64,000 nucleotides of DNA from Streptomyces sp. DSM 15324 (GTDB lineage Bacteria; Actinomycetota; Actinomycetes; Streptomycetales; Streptomycetaceae): positions 806,001-870,000 of the forward strand of contig NZ_KQ949023.1 in NCBI RefSeq assembly GCF_001514285.1. Reading direction: 5' to 3'. Within the stretch, counting starts at the first letter, position 1. The number at the start of each line of letters is the position of its first letter. The notes under the pieces are model-generated. The model saw nothing but the letters and a program-made list of their open reading frames with translations. It ran no database searches and was not told the origin of the DNA. Both the position numbers and the translations under genes were made by a program. This document shows positions 34,136 to 42,767 of this stretch, piece by piece.

Positions 34136-34699
34136 CTACTCGGTTTCCTCGCCCAGCAACCGCAGGAAGTCCCGGAACGCCGCCGTCATGTCCACCGACT
34201 CCGGGTCCAGCAGCCACTGGTACTGGAGGCCGTCCATCACCGCCACCAGCAGGGGGGCCGTGCGCTCGGGCGTCAGCCCGTTCGGGAGGCGGTCGCCGTA
34301 CTGGGCGCGCAGGGCCTGCGCCATGGTCCGCCGTACGCCCGTGTACCGCTCGGTGAAGTACTCCCGCGCCGGATGCCCCTCCGTGACGCTCTCGCCGAGC
34401 AGCGCCGAGAAGGTCTGGATGATGCCCGGCCGCATCGCGTTGTAGTCGACGAGCGAGGTCAGCAGATCGAGCCGCCACCGGGTGTCGGGCACCGCGTCCC
34501 ACTGGTCGCGTTCCTTCAGGACGGCCACCAGGAGCGCCTCCTTGGTGGGGAAGTGGTGCAGCAGCCCCTGCTGGGTCAGCCCGACCCGCTCCGCCACGGC
34601 CGCCAGGCTCGCCCCCCGGTAGCCGCGCTCGGCGATCACCTCCAGCGCGGCCCGGACGATCTCGGCCCGCCGCTCCTCGCTCCTGGTTCTGGCGCTCAT
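34136..34699 (-). CDS. TetR-family regulator, probably of the beta-glucosidase gene
   Basis: 187 residues from ATG 34699 (MSARTRSEERR). Helix-turn-helix: RAEIVRAALEVIAERGYRGASLAAVAERVGLTQQGLLHHFPTKEALLVAVL. The C-terminal ligand domain reads RWRLDLLTSLVDYNAMRPGIIQTFSALLGE. An ATG at 34717 is possible but has no spacing to its GGAGGG. It is divergent from a GH3 beta-glucosidase across 123 bp that contain repeated GATAACG sites, so control of that gene by a glycoside-related ligand is likely. Confidence 0.9.
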   Translation of the reverse strand: MSARTRSEERRAEIVRAALEVIAERGYRGASLAAVAERVGLTQQGLLHHFPTKEALLVAVLKERDQWDAVPDTRWRLDLLTSLVDYNAMRPGIIQTFSALLGESVTEGHPAREYFTERYTGVRRTMAQALRAQYGDRLPNGLTPERTAPLLVAVMDGLQYQWLLDPESVDMTAAFRDFLRLLGEETE

Positions 34700-34725
34700 G
34701 CCGTCACCGTACGGCATCCCTCCGT

Positions 34726-34756
34726 GGTAGATAACGGCGCGATAACGAAACCTACC
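34726..34756. promoter_or_regulatory. candidate TetR operator between tetR and the GH3 gene
   Basis: GATAACG repeats at 34730-34736 and 34741-34747 (11 bases apart) lie inside an outer inverted repeat GGTAG (34726-34730) and CTACC (34752-34756). This is the only repeated element in the divergent gap. Confidence 0.5.
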
Positions 34757-34822
34757 GTTCGCCAGGTGATCGATGCACGATGGGGACAGCGCACGACACG
34801 CACTCAACGAGGAGGCACCGCC

Positions 34823-37237
34823 GTGGCGGGAACGGAGCAGGCCGTCGAGGCGGCCCTCGGCAAGCTCGACCTGGACGCCAAGGCCCGGCTGCTGGCCGGG
34901 CAGGACATGTGGTCGCTGCCCGAGCTGCCGGAGATCGGCCTCAGGTCGCTCGTCATGTCCGACGGCCCGATCGGCGTCCGGGGCGTGCGCTGGACCGCCG
35001 ACGACCCGTCCGTGGCGCTGCCCTCGCCGACCGCCCTCGCCGCCACCTGGGACCCGGAGCTGGCCCGCCGCGCGGGTGTCCTGCTCGCCCAGGAGGCCCG
35101 CCGCAAGGGCGTCCACGTCCTGCTCGCCCCCACCGTCAACCTGCACCGCTCCCCGCTCGGCGGCCGCCACTTCGAGGCCTACAGCGAGGACCCCTACCTG
35201 ACCGGCCGGATCGGCACCGGGTACGTCACGGGCGTCCAGGAGGGCGGCGTCGGCACGACCGTCAAGCACTTCGTCGCCAACGACGCCGAGACCGACCGCT
35301 TCACCGTGAACAACCTGGTCGGCGAGCGCGCCCTGCGCGAGCTGTACCTCGCCCCGTTCGAGGCCATCGTCGCCGACGCCCGCCCCTGGGGCATCATGAC
35401 CGCCTACAACACGGTCAACGGCACCACCATGACCGAGCACCACCACCTGGTGAACGAGGTCCTGCGCGGTGAATGGGGCTTCGACGGCTACAACGTCTCC
35501 GACTGGATGGCGGCCCGCGACACCGTCGGCGCCCTCCGCGGCGGCCTCGACGTCGCCATGCCCGGGCCGCAGACCGTCTACGGCGAGGCCCTCGCCCAGG
35601 CGGTCCGCGACGGCCGGGTCGCGGAGTCCGAGGTCGACGAGGCCGTCCGCCGCGTCCTGCGCCTCGCGGCCCGGGTCGGCGTCCTCGCCGACGCCGAGCC
35701 CGCGGTCACCGAACTGCCCGAGCCCGTCGACGGCGAGGCCCTGGCCCGCGAGATCGCCGGCCGCTCCTTCGTCCTGCTGCGCAACGAACGTGCCGCCCTG
35801 CCGCTCAAGCCCGGCACGGTCGCCCTCATCGGCGCCGCCGCCCGCGACGCCCGGGTCCTCGGCGGCGGCTCCGCCACCGTCTTCCCCGCCCGGATCGTCT
35901 CCCCGCTGGAGGGCCTGACCGCCGCCCTCCCCGAGGGCACCCTCAGCTACGCCGTCGGCGCCGACCCCACCACCGAACCGGCCGTCGCCGACAAGGGCTT
36001 CACCCTCAGGGCGGTCTGCCGGGACACCGCGGGGACCGTCCTCGGCACCGCCTCCGCCCCCAACGGCCAGATCCAGTGGGCGGGCACCGACCTCCCCGAG
36101 GGCGTCACCCACGAGGCCCTCCACACCGTCGAGCTGACCGGCACCTTCACCCCGCGCGAGAGCGGCACCCACTCCTTCGGCATCAAGGGCACCGGCGCCT
36201 TCACCCTCACCGTCGCCGGGACGACGTACTTCGACGGCCCCCAGCTCCCCGCCGACGTCAGCGACCCCTTCGAGGCCTTCTTCGGCGCCCCCGTGCCGCA
36301 CGCCCGCGTGGATCTGACCGCCGGCGAACCGGTCGAGGTCTCGCTCACCCACGTCTTCGCGCTTCCCGACGGGATCCCCTTCAAGGTCGTCGCCTTCGCC
36401 CTCGCCCACCAGGAGCCGCAGCGCGACCCCGACGAGCTGATCGCCGAGGCCGCCCGGGCCGCCCGGGCCGCCGACACCGCGGTCGTCGTGGTCGCCACCA
36501 CGGACCGCGTCGAGTCCGAGGGGTTCGACCGCAAGGACCTCACCCTCCCCGGCCGCCAGGACGACCTGGTGCGCGCGGTCGCCGCCGCCAACCCGAACAC
36601 CGTGGTGGTCGTCAACTCCGGCTCTCCGGTCGAACTGCCCTGGCGCGAGGAGGTCGCCGCGGTGCTGCTCACCTGGTTCCCCGGCCAGGAGGGCGGCGCG
36701 GCCCTCGCCGACGTCCTCACCGGCGCCCGCGAGCCCGGCGGCCGCCTCCCCACCACCTGGGGCTCCCTCGCCGACGCCCCCGTCACCCAGGTCGTCCCCA
36801 CCGACGGCGAACTCCGCTACACCGAGGACCTCTTCATCGGCTACCCCGCCTGGGAGAAGGCGGGCCGGACCCCCTCGTACCCCTTCGGCCACGGCCTCGG
36901 CTACACCGACTGGGCCTACGAGTCCGTCGAGGTGGCCGCTGCGACGGTGACGGTACGGGTCCGCAACACCGGTGAGCGGGCCGGCCGCGAGGTCGTCCAG
37001 GTGTACCTGGCGCCCACCGCCCCCGGCGCCGACCGCCCCGCCCGCCGGCTCGCCGGGTTCGCCGCCGTCGAGGCCGGCCCGGGGGAGGAGGCCGAGGTCA
37101 CCGTGGAGATCCCGCGGCGCGCCTTCGAGATCTGGGACGAGGCCGCCCACCGGTGGTTCTTTGTGAAGGGTTCGTACGAAATCCAGGTGGGTAGGTCCCT
37201 CGCGGACCGCAGGATCACCGCGACGACTAACGTCTGA
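34823..37237 (+). CDS. beta-glucosidase, GH3 family with PA14 insert
   Basis: 804 residues, GTG 34823 with GGAGG seven bases upstream. Order: GH3 N-terminal barrel with KHFVANDAETDR and the nucleophile Asp227 in GYNVSDWMA; GH3 C-terminal sandwich (SFVLLRNERAALPLKPGTVALIG); a PA14 domain inserted about 400-540 (LTGTFTPRESGTHSFGIKGTGAFTLTVAGTTYFDG); the resumed C-terminal domain (TDRVESEGFDRKDLTLPGRQDDLV, with the likely acid/base Glu); and an Fn3-like end (EVVQVYLAPTAPGADRPARRLAGF). PA14 inserts in this family help bind the glycan. No signal peptide, so it cleaves imported beta-glucosides in the cytoplasm. Divergent TetR is its probable regulator. Confidence 0.94.
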   Translation: MAGTEQAVEAALGKLDLDAKARLLAGQDMWSLPELPEIGLRSLVMSDGPIGVRGVRWTADDPSVALPSPTALAATWDPELARRAGVLLAQEARRKGVHVLLAPTVNLHRSPLGGRHFEAYSEDPYLTGRIGTGYVTGVQEGGVGTTVKHFVANDAETDRFTVNNLVGERALRELYLAPFEAIVADARPWGIMTAYNTVNGTTMTEHHHLVNEVLRGEWGFDGYNVSDWMAARDTVGALRGGLDVAMPGPQTVYGEALAQAVRDGRVAESEVDEAVRRVLRLAARVGVLADAEPAVTELPEPVDGEALAREIAGRSFVLLRNERAALPLKPGTVALIGAAARDARVLGGGSATVFPARIVSPLEGLTAALPEGTLSYAVGADPTTEPAVADKGFTLRAVCRDTAGTVLGTASAPNGQIQWAGTDLPEGVTHEALHTVELTGTFTPRESGTHSFGIKGTGAFTLTVAGTTYFDGPQLPADVSDPFEAFFGAPVPHARVDLTAGEPVEVSLTHVFALPDGIPFKVVAFALAHQEPQRDPDELIAEAARAARAADTAVVVVATTDRVESEGFDRKDLTLPGRQDDLVRAVAAANPNTVVVVNSGSPVELPWREEVAAVLLTWFPGQEGGAALADVLTGAREPGGRLPTTWGSLADAPVTQVVPTDGELRYTEDLFIGYPAWEKAGRTPSYPFGHGLGYTDWAYESVEVAAATVTVRVRNTGERAGREVVQVYLAPTAPGADRPARRLAGFAAVEAGPGEEAEVTVEIPRRAFEIWDEAAHRWFFVKGSYEIQVGRSLADRRITATTNV

Positions 37238-37262
37238 GGCGGGTACTCCTCACCCCATGAAC

Positions 37263-37298
37263 AGCCCCGGCCCGGGACCTGACCCCCGGGCCGGGGCT
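37263..37298. terminator. 14-bp stem between GH3 gene and second epimerase
   Basis: 37263-37276 pairs with 37285-37298, loop 8 bases, between two convergent genes; it probably ends both. Confidence 0.78.
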
Positions 37299-37303
37299 AT
37301 GTC

Positions 37304-38281
37304 TCACCGGACGCCGAACCCGTACACCGTCTCCGACCGGTACACCCCGCCCGGCCGCAGCACGGTCGTGGGGAACTCCGGGCGGTTCGGCGAGTCGGGG
37401 AAGTGCTGGGTCTCCAGCGCGATCCCCTGGCACGGCGCGAACGGCTCGCCCAGATGGTCCGCCGTGTACACCTGGATGCCCGGCTCGGTCGTCGACACCG
37501 ACAGCACCCGCCCGCTCGCCGGATCGTGCAGCTCGGCCACCTCCCGCGGCTCGGCCGTGACGCCCTTGTCCAGCACGAAGTTGTGGTCGTAGCCGGCGCC
37601 GGTCTTACGGGCCGTACGGAAGTCGAAGCGGGTCCCCGCCACCTCCGCGAGCTCCCCGGTCGGAATCAGATCCGCGTCCACCGGCGTGTACCGCGCGGCG
37701 GCCAGCCGCAGTTCATGGCCGCCCGCGTCGCCGCTGTCAGGGCCGCCCAGGTTGAAGTAGCTGTGGTTGGTCAGGTTCACCACCGTCGGCGCGTCCGTGA
37801 CCGCCTCGTACGCCAACCGCAGCGCCCCCGACGCGTCCAGCGTGTACGTCGCCGAGATCTCCAGCCGCCCCGGGAAGCCCTCCTCGCCGTGCGGGCTCAC
37901 CCGGCTCAGCCGCAGCCCGTGCTCGACCGGCTCCACCTCCCACACCCGCTTGTCGAAGCCGCGCGGACCGCCGTGCAGCGAGTTCGGCGCGTTGTTGGGC
38001 TCCAGCGCGTACGTCAGCCCGTCCAGCGGGAAACGGGCCCGGCCGATCCGGTTCGCGTACCGGCCGATCAAGGCACCGAGGAACGGCTCGGGGTGGGAGA
38101 GATAGCCCTCCAGGTCCGCGAACCCCAGCACCACGTCCGCCGTCCGCCCGTCCCGGTCGGGGACCTCCACGGACTGCACGATCCCGCCGTACGACAGCAC
38201 CCGCACCCGGGTGCCCGCCCGCTCCAGGGTCCAGCGGTGTACCGGGGTGCCATCGGAAAGTGTTCCGAAGTGTTCGCTCAT
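37304..38281 (-). CDS. aldose 1-epimerase (second copy)
   Basis: 325 residues, ATG 38281. GALIGRYANRIG, NSLHGGPRGFDKRVWEVE, NLTNHSYFNLGG, DHNFVLD and VSTTEPGIQVYTADHL match GalM enzymes and carry both His and the catalytic Glu region. It is shorter than the first copy, partly because it lacks the RDLRVADPQLLHGQ segment before DHN, and the two diverge in many surface loops. Convergent with the beta-glucosidase, it may process sugars released by it. Imperfect AGTGTTCC/GGAACACT arms flank the start codon (38259-38266 and 38285-38292) and might be an operator. Confidence 0.92.
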   Translation of the reverse strand: MSEHFGTLSDGTPVHRWTLERAGTRVRVLSYGGIVQSVEVPDRDGRTADVVLGFADLEGYLSHPEPFLGALIGRYANRIGRARFPLDGLTYALEPNNAPNSLHGGPRGFDKRVWEVEPVEHGLRLSRVSPHGEEGFPGRLEISATYTLDASGALRLAYEAVTDAPTVVNLTNHSYFNLGGPDSGDAGGHELRLAAARYTPVDADLIPTGELAEVAGTRFDFRTARKTGAGYDHNFVLDKGVTAEPREVAELHDPASGRVLSVSTTEPGIQVYTADHLGEPFAPCQGIALETQHFPDSPNRPEFPTTVLRPGGVYRSETVYGFGVR

Positions 38282-38296
38282 GGTCGGAACACTAAG

Positions 38297-39181
38297 TCAC
38301 CCGACCCGCGCGGTGACTTTCCCATAGGCGATCTCCGCGAGCCGCGCCTGACCGTCCTTGCTCGGATGGAACCAGTCCCAGTGACTCAACTGATCGGTGC
38401 CGAACCGGAAGTCGTACACCGCGCCGCCGTCGAACCGGCACCGCGCGTCCTTCGCGCAGACCTCCTCCAGCACCCGGTTGTAGTCCTCCACCCGCCGCTG
38501 CACGGTGTCCCGCCGCGCAGTCGCCGCCGCGTCCAGCGCGTCCGCGTCACCCAGCATCGAGGGACAGATCCCCAGCTTCCAGATCTGCTTGCCCAGCGCG
38601 TTGGTCCGCCCCTGCGACCACAGCCGCTTCAGGTTCGGCACGCTCGCCACGTACACCTGTGCCTTCGGCAGCGACCGGCGCAGCGTGCGCAGCGCCCCCT
38701 CGAACTCCGCCCGGAAGTCCGCCACCGGCGTCATCGCCCCCGGCGACTCCCGGCAGGCGTCGTTCGCCCCCGCCATCACCGTCACGAGCTGCGGTTTCTC
38801 CGCCGCCGCCCGGGTCATCTGGTCCGTCAGATCCGCCATCCTGGCCCCGGTCACCGCGAAGTTCCAGCTGTGCGTGGCCGCCTTCGACGCGCCCAGCAGC
38901 CGCACCGCGAGACTCTCCACCCCGGCGCTCGCCCCCGTCGCCCAGGACACCTCGGGGCAGTCCTGGAGGACCGTACAGGCGTCGAAGCCACGGGTGATGG
39001 AGTCACCCACCGCCGCCATCGACGCCGGGCTCGTGTCCCACAACGGCGCCCTCGCCGCCCTCGCCTCGCGCGCCCCCGCGTCCCCCGGGCTGCCGCCCCC
39101 GCCCAGCGCGTCACAGCCGGCCAGCCCCAGGACGGCTGCGCCGGTGACGGCCAGTACCGCCCGCACCCGCCGGTTTCGCAT
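38297..39181 (-). CDS. SGNH/GDSL-family lipoprotein hydrolase
   Basis: 294 residues. MRNRRVRAVLAVTGAAVLGLAGC is a lipoprotein signal with lipobox LAGC. The SGNH blocks are AAVGDSITRGFD (Ser), FAVTGARMADL, VMAGANDACRES (Asn) and DWFHPSKDG (Asp-x-x-His). Conserved cysteine pairs (ACTVLQDC, GICPS, VCAKDARC) fit an extracellular secreted esterase/lipase. ATG 39181 is chosen because AGGGG stands six bases before it; a second ATG is at 39187. Substrate unknown. Confidence 0.9.
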   Translation of the reverse strand: MRNRRVRAVLAVTGAAVLGLAGCDALGGGGSPGDAGAREARAARAPLWDTSPASMAAVGDSITRGFDACTVLQDCPEVSWATGASAGVESLAVRLLGASKAATHSWNFAVTGARMADLTDQMTRAAAEKPQLVTVMAGANDACRESPGAMTPVADFRAEFEGALRTLRRSLPKAQVYVASVPNLKRLWSQGRTNALGKQIWKLGICPSMLGDADALDAAATARRDTVQRRVEDYNRVLEEVCAKDARCRFDGGAVYDFRFGTDQLSHWDWFHPSKDGQARLAEIAYGKVTARVG

Positions 39182-39496
39182 CCGCATCCCCTGGTGATCC
39201 CCTCGCTGCTCGGACAGACGGCCCCACCCACGACAGGCCCCACCCATGACAACGCACAGGAGTTCCCGCGCACCCGGACCGCGCGCCGGGACCGGGACAG
39301 GACAGGACCCACAAGATGGAACGCATCACACCCGTACAGGCGTCCTGCCGAGTGAAAGGCGGACGTTCACGGCACCGGGACCGACGGTACGTCACACTCC
39401 TTGCGCCGCCGCACGGTAGCCTCGCCATCAACGCGGCTGCCCCGCCACCGCCGCCCTGCCCGCCTGCAAGATGTCCCGCTCTGCCCGGAGGTCCCG
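39182..39496. other. divergent gap between GDSL lipoprotein and DUF3145 genes
   Basis: 315 bp holding both promoters. GGAGG before GTG 39497 was recognised; no operator or repeat stood out. Confidence 0.5.
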
Positions 39497-39991
39497 GTGA
39501 CGACACGTGGAGTTCTGTACGTGCACTCCGCGCCGCGCGCGCTCTGCCCGCACGTCGAGTGGGCCATCGCCGGGGTGCTCGGCACGCGCGTCAACCTCGA
39601 CTGGATCCGGCAGCCCGCCGCGCCCGGCACCTGGCGCTCGGAGTTCTCCTTCAAGGGCGAGGCCGGCACCGCCTCCAAGCTCGCCTCCGCCCTGCGCGGC
39701 TGGCAGATGCTCCGCTTCGAGGTGACCGCCGAACCCTGCGCCACCGCCGAGGGCGAGCGCTACAGCTGCACCCCCGACCTCGGCATCTTCCACGCCGTCA
39801 CCGGCATCCACGGCGACATCCTCATCCCAGAGGACCGGCTGCGCGCGGCCCTGCTGCGCAGCCGGCGCGGCGAGACCGACCTCGAGGCCGAACTGTCCAA
39901 GCTCCTGGGCAAGCCCTGGGACGACGAACTGGAGCCGTTCCGCTACGCCGGCGAGGGAGCCCCGGTCCGCTGGCTGCACCAGGTCGTCTGA
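39497..39991 (+). CDS. DUF3145 protein
   Basis: 164 residues, GTG 39497 with CGGAGG five bases before. The full-length DUF3145 pattern is present: RGVLYVHSAPRALCPHVEWAIAGVLG, WRSEFSFKGEAGTASKLASALRGW, LRFEVTAEP, YSCTPDLGIFHA, HGDILIPEDRLR and a C-terminal WLHQVV. The family is confined to actinobacteria, nearly universal there, and regularly found next to the fatty-acid synthase genes, as here. Function unknown; a link to lipid or envelope metabolism is suggested only by location. Confidence 0.92.
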   Translation: MTTRGVLYVHSAPRALCPHVEWAIAGVLGTRVNLDWIRQPAAPGTWRSEFSFKGEAGTASKLASALRGWQMLRFEVTAEPCATAEGERYSCTPDLGIFHAVTGIHGDILIPEDRLRAALLRSRRGETDLEAELSKLLGKPWDDELEPFRYAGEGAPVRWLHQVV

Positions 39992-40010
39992 GGCCGACCC
40001 GACCACGGGA

Positions 40011-40042
40011 AAGGGCCCCCACCTCGCAAGGTGGGGGCCCTT
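40011..40042. terminator. 14-bp bidirectional hairpin after fabF
   Basis: 40011-40024 pairs with 40029-40042 around the loop CGCA, between convergent DUF3145 and fabF genes. Its arms start with AAGG and end with CCTT, which suits both directions. Confidence 0.88.
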
Positions 40043-40062
40043 CACCTGTGTGAGGACGTTTC

Positions 40063-41343
40063 TCAGACCGAACGGAACGCCAGGACGACGTTGTGCCCGC
40101 CGAAGCCGAACGAGTCGTTCAGCGCGGCGATACGGCCCTCCACGGGCAGCTTGCGGGCCTCGCCCCGGACGATGTCCGCGTTGGCCTCGGCCTCGGGGTC
40201 GAGGTTGTCGACGTTGATCGTCGGCGGTGCCACCCGGTGGTACAGGGCGAGCACGGTCGCGACGGTCTCTACACCGCCCGCGCCACCGAGCAGATGCCCG
40301 GTCATCGACTTGGTCGCCGAGACGGCCATGTGGTCGGCGTCGTCGCCGAAGACCTTGCGCAGCGCCTTCAGTTCGGCGATGTCACCGGCCGGAGTGGAGG
40401 TCGCGTGCGCGTTGACGTGCACGATCTCCGCCGGGTCCAGATCGGTGCGCTCCAGCAGGTTCTGGAGGGCGTGCGAAATGCCGCGGCCCTCCGGCTCCGG
40501 CTGCACGATGTCGTGGGCGTCGGCGGAGATGCCCTGCCCGACGGCCTCGGCGTACACCCGGGCCCCGCGCTTGGCCGCGTGCTCCGCGGACTCCAGGACG
40601 ATCACACCGGAGCCCTCGCCCATCACGAAGCCGTCGCGAGCCACGTCGTAGGGGCGGGAGGCGCCCTGCGGGTTCTCGTTGTTCTTGGACATCGCCATCA
40701 TGTTGCCGAACGCGGCGATGGGCAGCGGGTGGATCGCCGCCTCCGTACCACCGGCGACGACGACGTCGGCGCGGCCCGTACGGATCATCTCGATGGCGTA
40801 GCCGATGGCCTCGGCGCCCGACGCGCAGGCGGAGACCGGGGTGTGCACACCGGCGCGGGCGCCGACGAGCAGACCGACGTTGGCGGACGGGCTGTTCGGC
40901 ATCAGCATCGGCACGGTGTGCGGGGAGACCCGGCGGACGCCCTTCTCCTTCAGCACGTCGTACTGGTCGAGGAGCGTGTTGACACCGCCGATGCCGGACG
41001 CGATGACCGCGCCGAGGCGGTCGGGGTCGACGGCGCCGTCGCTGCCGTCCTCGCCCGCCTTGCCGGAGAAACCGGCGTCCTTCCATGCTTCCTGGGCCGC
41101 GATCAGCGCGAACTGCGCCGAGCGGTCCAGCTTGCGGGCCTGCGGACGCGGGAGGACCTCAAGAGGCTCCACAGCGATCGGGGCCGCGATACGGACGGCC
41201 TGGTCGGCCGCCCACTCCTGTTCCAGGACCTTGACACCGGACTTGCCGGCGACCAGGCCCTCCCAGGTAGAGGCTGCGTCGCCACCCAGCGGTGTGGTTG
41301 CGCCGATACCGGTGACGACCACGGTGCGATTGGTCGGGCTCAC
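40063..41343 (-). CDS. fabF: 3-oxoacyl-ACP synthase II
   Basis: 426 residues, GTG 41343 with GGAGA upstream. The KAS triad is visible: Cys in TPVSACASGAEA, His in VNAHATSTPAGD, His in ATKSMTGHLLGGAGG. FabF condenses malonyl-ACP with growing acyl-ACPs in fatty-acid elongation. It is the last gene of the fabD-fabH-acpP-fabF operon, the essential type II fatty-acid synthase of streptomycetes, 80 bp after acpP. Confidence 0.97.
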   Translation of the reverse strand: MSPTNRTVVVTGIGATTPLGGDAASTWEGLVAGKSGVKVLEQEWAADQAVRIAAPIAVEPLEVLPRPQARKLDRSAQFALIAAQEAWKDAGFSGKAGEDGSDGAVDPDRLGAVIASGIGGVNTLLDQYDVLKEKGVRRVSPHTVPMLMPNSPSANVGLLVGARAGVHTPVSACASGAEAIGYAIEMIRTGRADVVVAGGTEAAIHPLPIAAFGNMMAMSKNNENPQGASRPYDVARDGFVMGEGSGVIVLESAEHAAKRGARVYAEAVGQGISADAHDIVQPEPEGRGISHALQNLLERTDLDPAEIVHVNAHATSTPAGDIAELKALRKVFGDDADHMAVSATKSMTGHLLGGAGGVETVATVLALYHRVAPPTINVDNLDPEAEANADIVRGEARKLPVEGRIAALNDSFGFGGHNVVLAFRSV

Positions 41344-41423
41344 GGATTCTTTCTCCAACGTTACGAGGATTCAGCGGCGCCACCGCCGGGTGGCGGGGCA
41401 GTTCAGCCCAGAGGATCGGAAGA

Positions 41424-41672
41424 TCAGCCCTGGTGCTTGAGGATGTAGTCGGTCGCGTCACCGACGGTCTTGAGGTTCTTGACGTCCTCGTCCGGGATCT
41501 TGACGTCGAAGCGCTCTTCGGCGGCGACGACGACCTCGACCATGGACAGCGAGTCGACGTCCAGGTCGTCGGTGAAGGACTTGTCCAGCTGGACGTCCTC
41601 AACCGGGATGCCGGCGATCTCGTTCACGATGTCGGCGAGACCGGCGACGATCTCTTCCTGAGTGGCGGCCAT
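41424..41672 (-). CDS. acpP: acyl carrier protein
   Basis: 82 residues, ATG 41672 with AAGGAG upstream. The phosphopantetheine serine lies in DDLDVDSLSMVEVV. High acidity and four-helix pattern (TQEEIVAGLADIVNEIAGI; SLSMVEVVVAAEERFDVKI; DEDVKNLKTVGDATDYILKH) are those of fatty-acid ACP. Set between fabH and fabF. Confidence 0.97.
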   Translation of the reverse strand: MAATQEEIVAGLADIVNEIAGIPVEDVQLDKSFTDDLDVDSLSMVEVVVAAEERFDVKIPDEDVKNLKTVGDATDYILKHQG

Positions 41673-41753
41673 GATGGCGCTCCTTCGTTGTGTTCCAGAG
41701 GGTGTGGCAGTGGTGCTGTCCGCCACCGGATCGCATGATCCGGTACGGAGTGC

Positions 41754-42755
41754 CTAGGGGAGGGTAACGACAGTCGCGGCGTAGACGAGACCCGCCCCGA
41801 AACCGATGACGAGCGCGGTGTCGCCGCTCTTCGCCTCACCGGTCGCCAGGAGCCGCTCCATCGCGAGCGGGATCGAGGCGGCCGAGGTGTTGCCGGTGGT
41901 GCGCACGTCACGGGCGACGGTGACGGACTCCGGCAGCTTGAGAGTCTTGACCATCGAGTCGATGATCCGCTCGTTGGCCTGGTGGGGGATGAAGACGTCC
42001 AGCTCGTCGGCGGTGATGCCGGCGGCGTCCAGCGCCTCCTTGGCGACCTTGGCCATCTCGAAGACGGCCCAGCGGAAGACCGCCTGGCCCTCCTGCGTGA
42101 TCGCCGGGAAGCGCTCCACGGTGCCGTCGCGGTAGTCCGTCCACGGCACGGTCTGCTTGATGGTCTCCGACTTGTCGCCCTCGGAACCCCACACCGTCGG
42201 CCCGATCCCCGGCTCGGTGGCGGGACCGACGACGACCGCGCCGGCGCCGTCGCCGAACAGGAAGGCCGTGGCCCGGTCCTCCAGGTCGGTCAGATCGCTC
42301 AGCCGCTCCACGCCGATGACGAGGACGTACTCGGCGGAGCCCTCGACGACCATGCCCTTGGCGAGCGTCAGGCCGTAGCCGAAGCCCGCGCAGCCGGCCG
42401 AGATGTCGAACGCGGCGGCCTTGTCGGTGCCGAGCTTGTCGGCGATCTCCGTCGCGACGGCCGGCGTCTGCTTGAAGTGCGAGACGGTCGAGACGACCAC
42501 GGCGCCGACCTGCTCGGCGGTGATCCCGGCGTCGGCGATCGCCTTGCCGGCCGCCTCGACCGACATGGCGGCGACGGTCTCCTCGCCGTTCGCCCAGTGC
42601 CGGGTCTCGATGCCCGAGCGCGAGCGGATCCACTCGTCGGAGGAGTCGATCGTCTCCAGGATGACCTCGTTGGGCACGACCCGGGTGGGCCGGTAGCCGC
42701 CGACGCCGAGGATGCGCGCGTACGGATGGCCCTTGCTGGGCCTGATCTTCGCCAT
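41754..42755 (-). CDS. fabH: 3-oxoacyl-ACP synthase III
   Basis: 333 residues, ATG 42755 with AAGGAG five bases upstream. Triad: Cys in FDISAGCAGFGYG, His in FIPHQANERIID, Asn in RTTGNTSAASIP. FabH starts fatty-acid synthesis by condensing acyl-CoA primers with malonyl-ACP; in streptomycetes it accepts branched primers. Twelve bases after fabD. Confidence 0.97.
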   Translation of the reverse strand: MAKIRPSKGHPYARILGVGGYRPTRVVPNEVILETIDSSDEWIRSRSGIETRHWANGEETVAAMSVEAAGKAIADAGITAEQVGAVVVSTVSHFKQTPAVATEIADKLGTDKAAAFDISAGCAGFGYGLTLAKGMVVEGSAEYVLVIGVERLSDLTDLEDRATAFLFGDGAGAVVVGPATEPGIGPTVWGSEGDKSETIKQTVPWTDYRDGTVERFPAITQEGQAVFRWAVFEMAKVAKEALDAAGITADELDVFIPHQANERIIDSMVKTLKLPESVTVARDVRTTGNTSAASIPLAMERLLATGEAKSGDTALVIGFGAGLVYAATVVTLP

Positions 42756-42767
42756 CAGGGCTCCTTG

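Noticed and set aside
34136..37150. Long minus-strand frame running through the GH3 gene into tetR
   Set aside because: Only the last 187 codons form the TetR gene; the rest is antisense to the clear GH3 enzyme and has no protein features.
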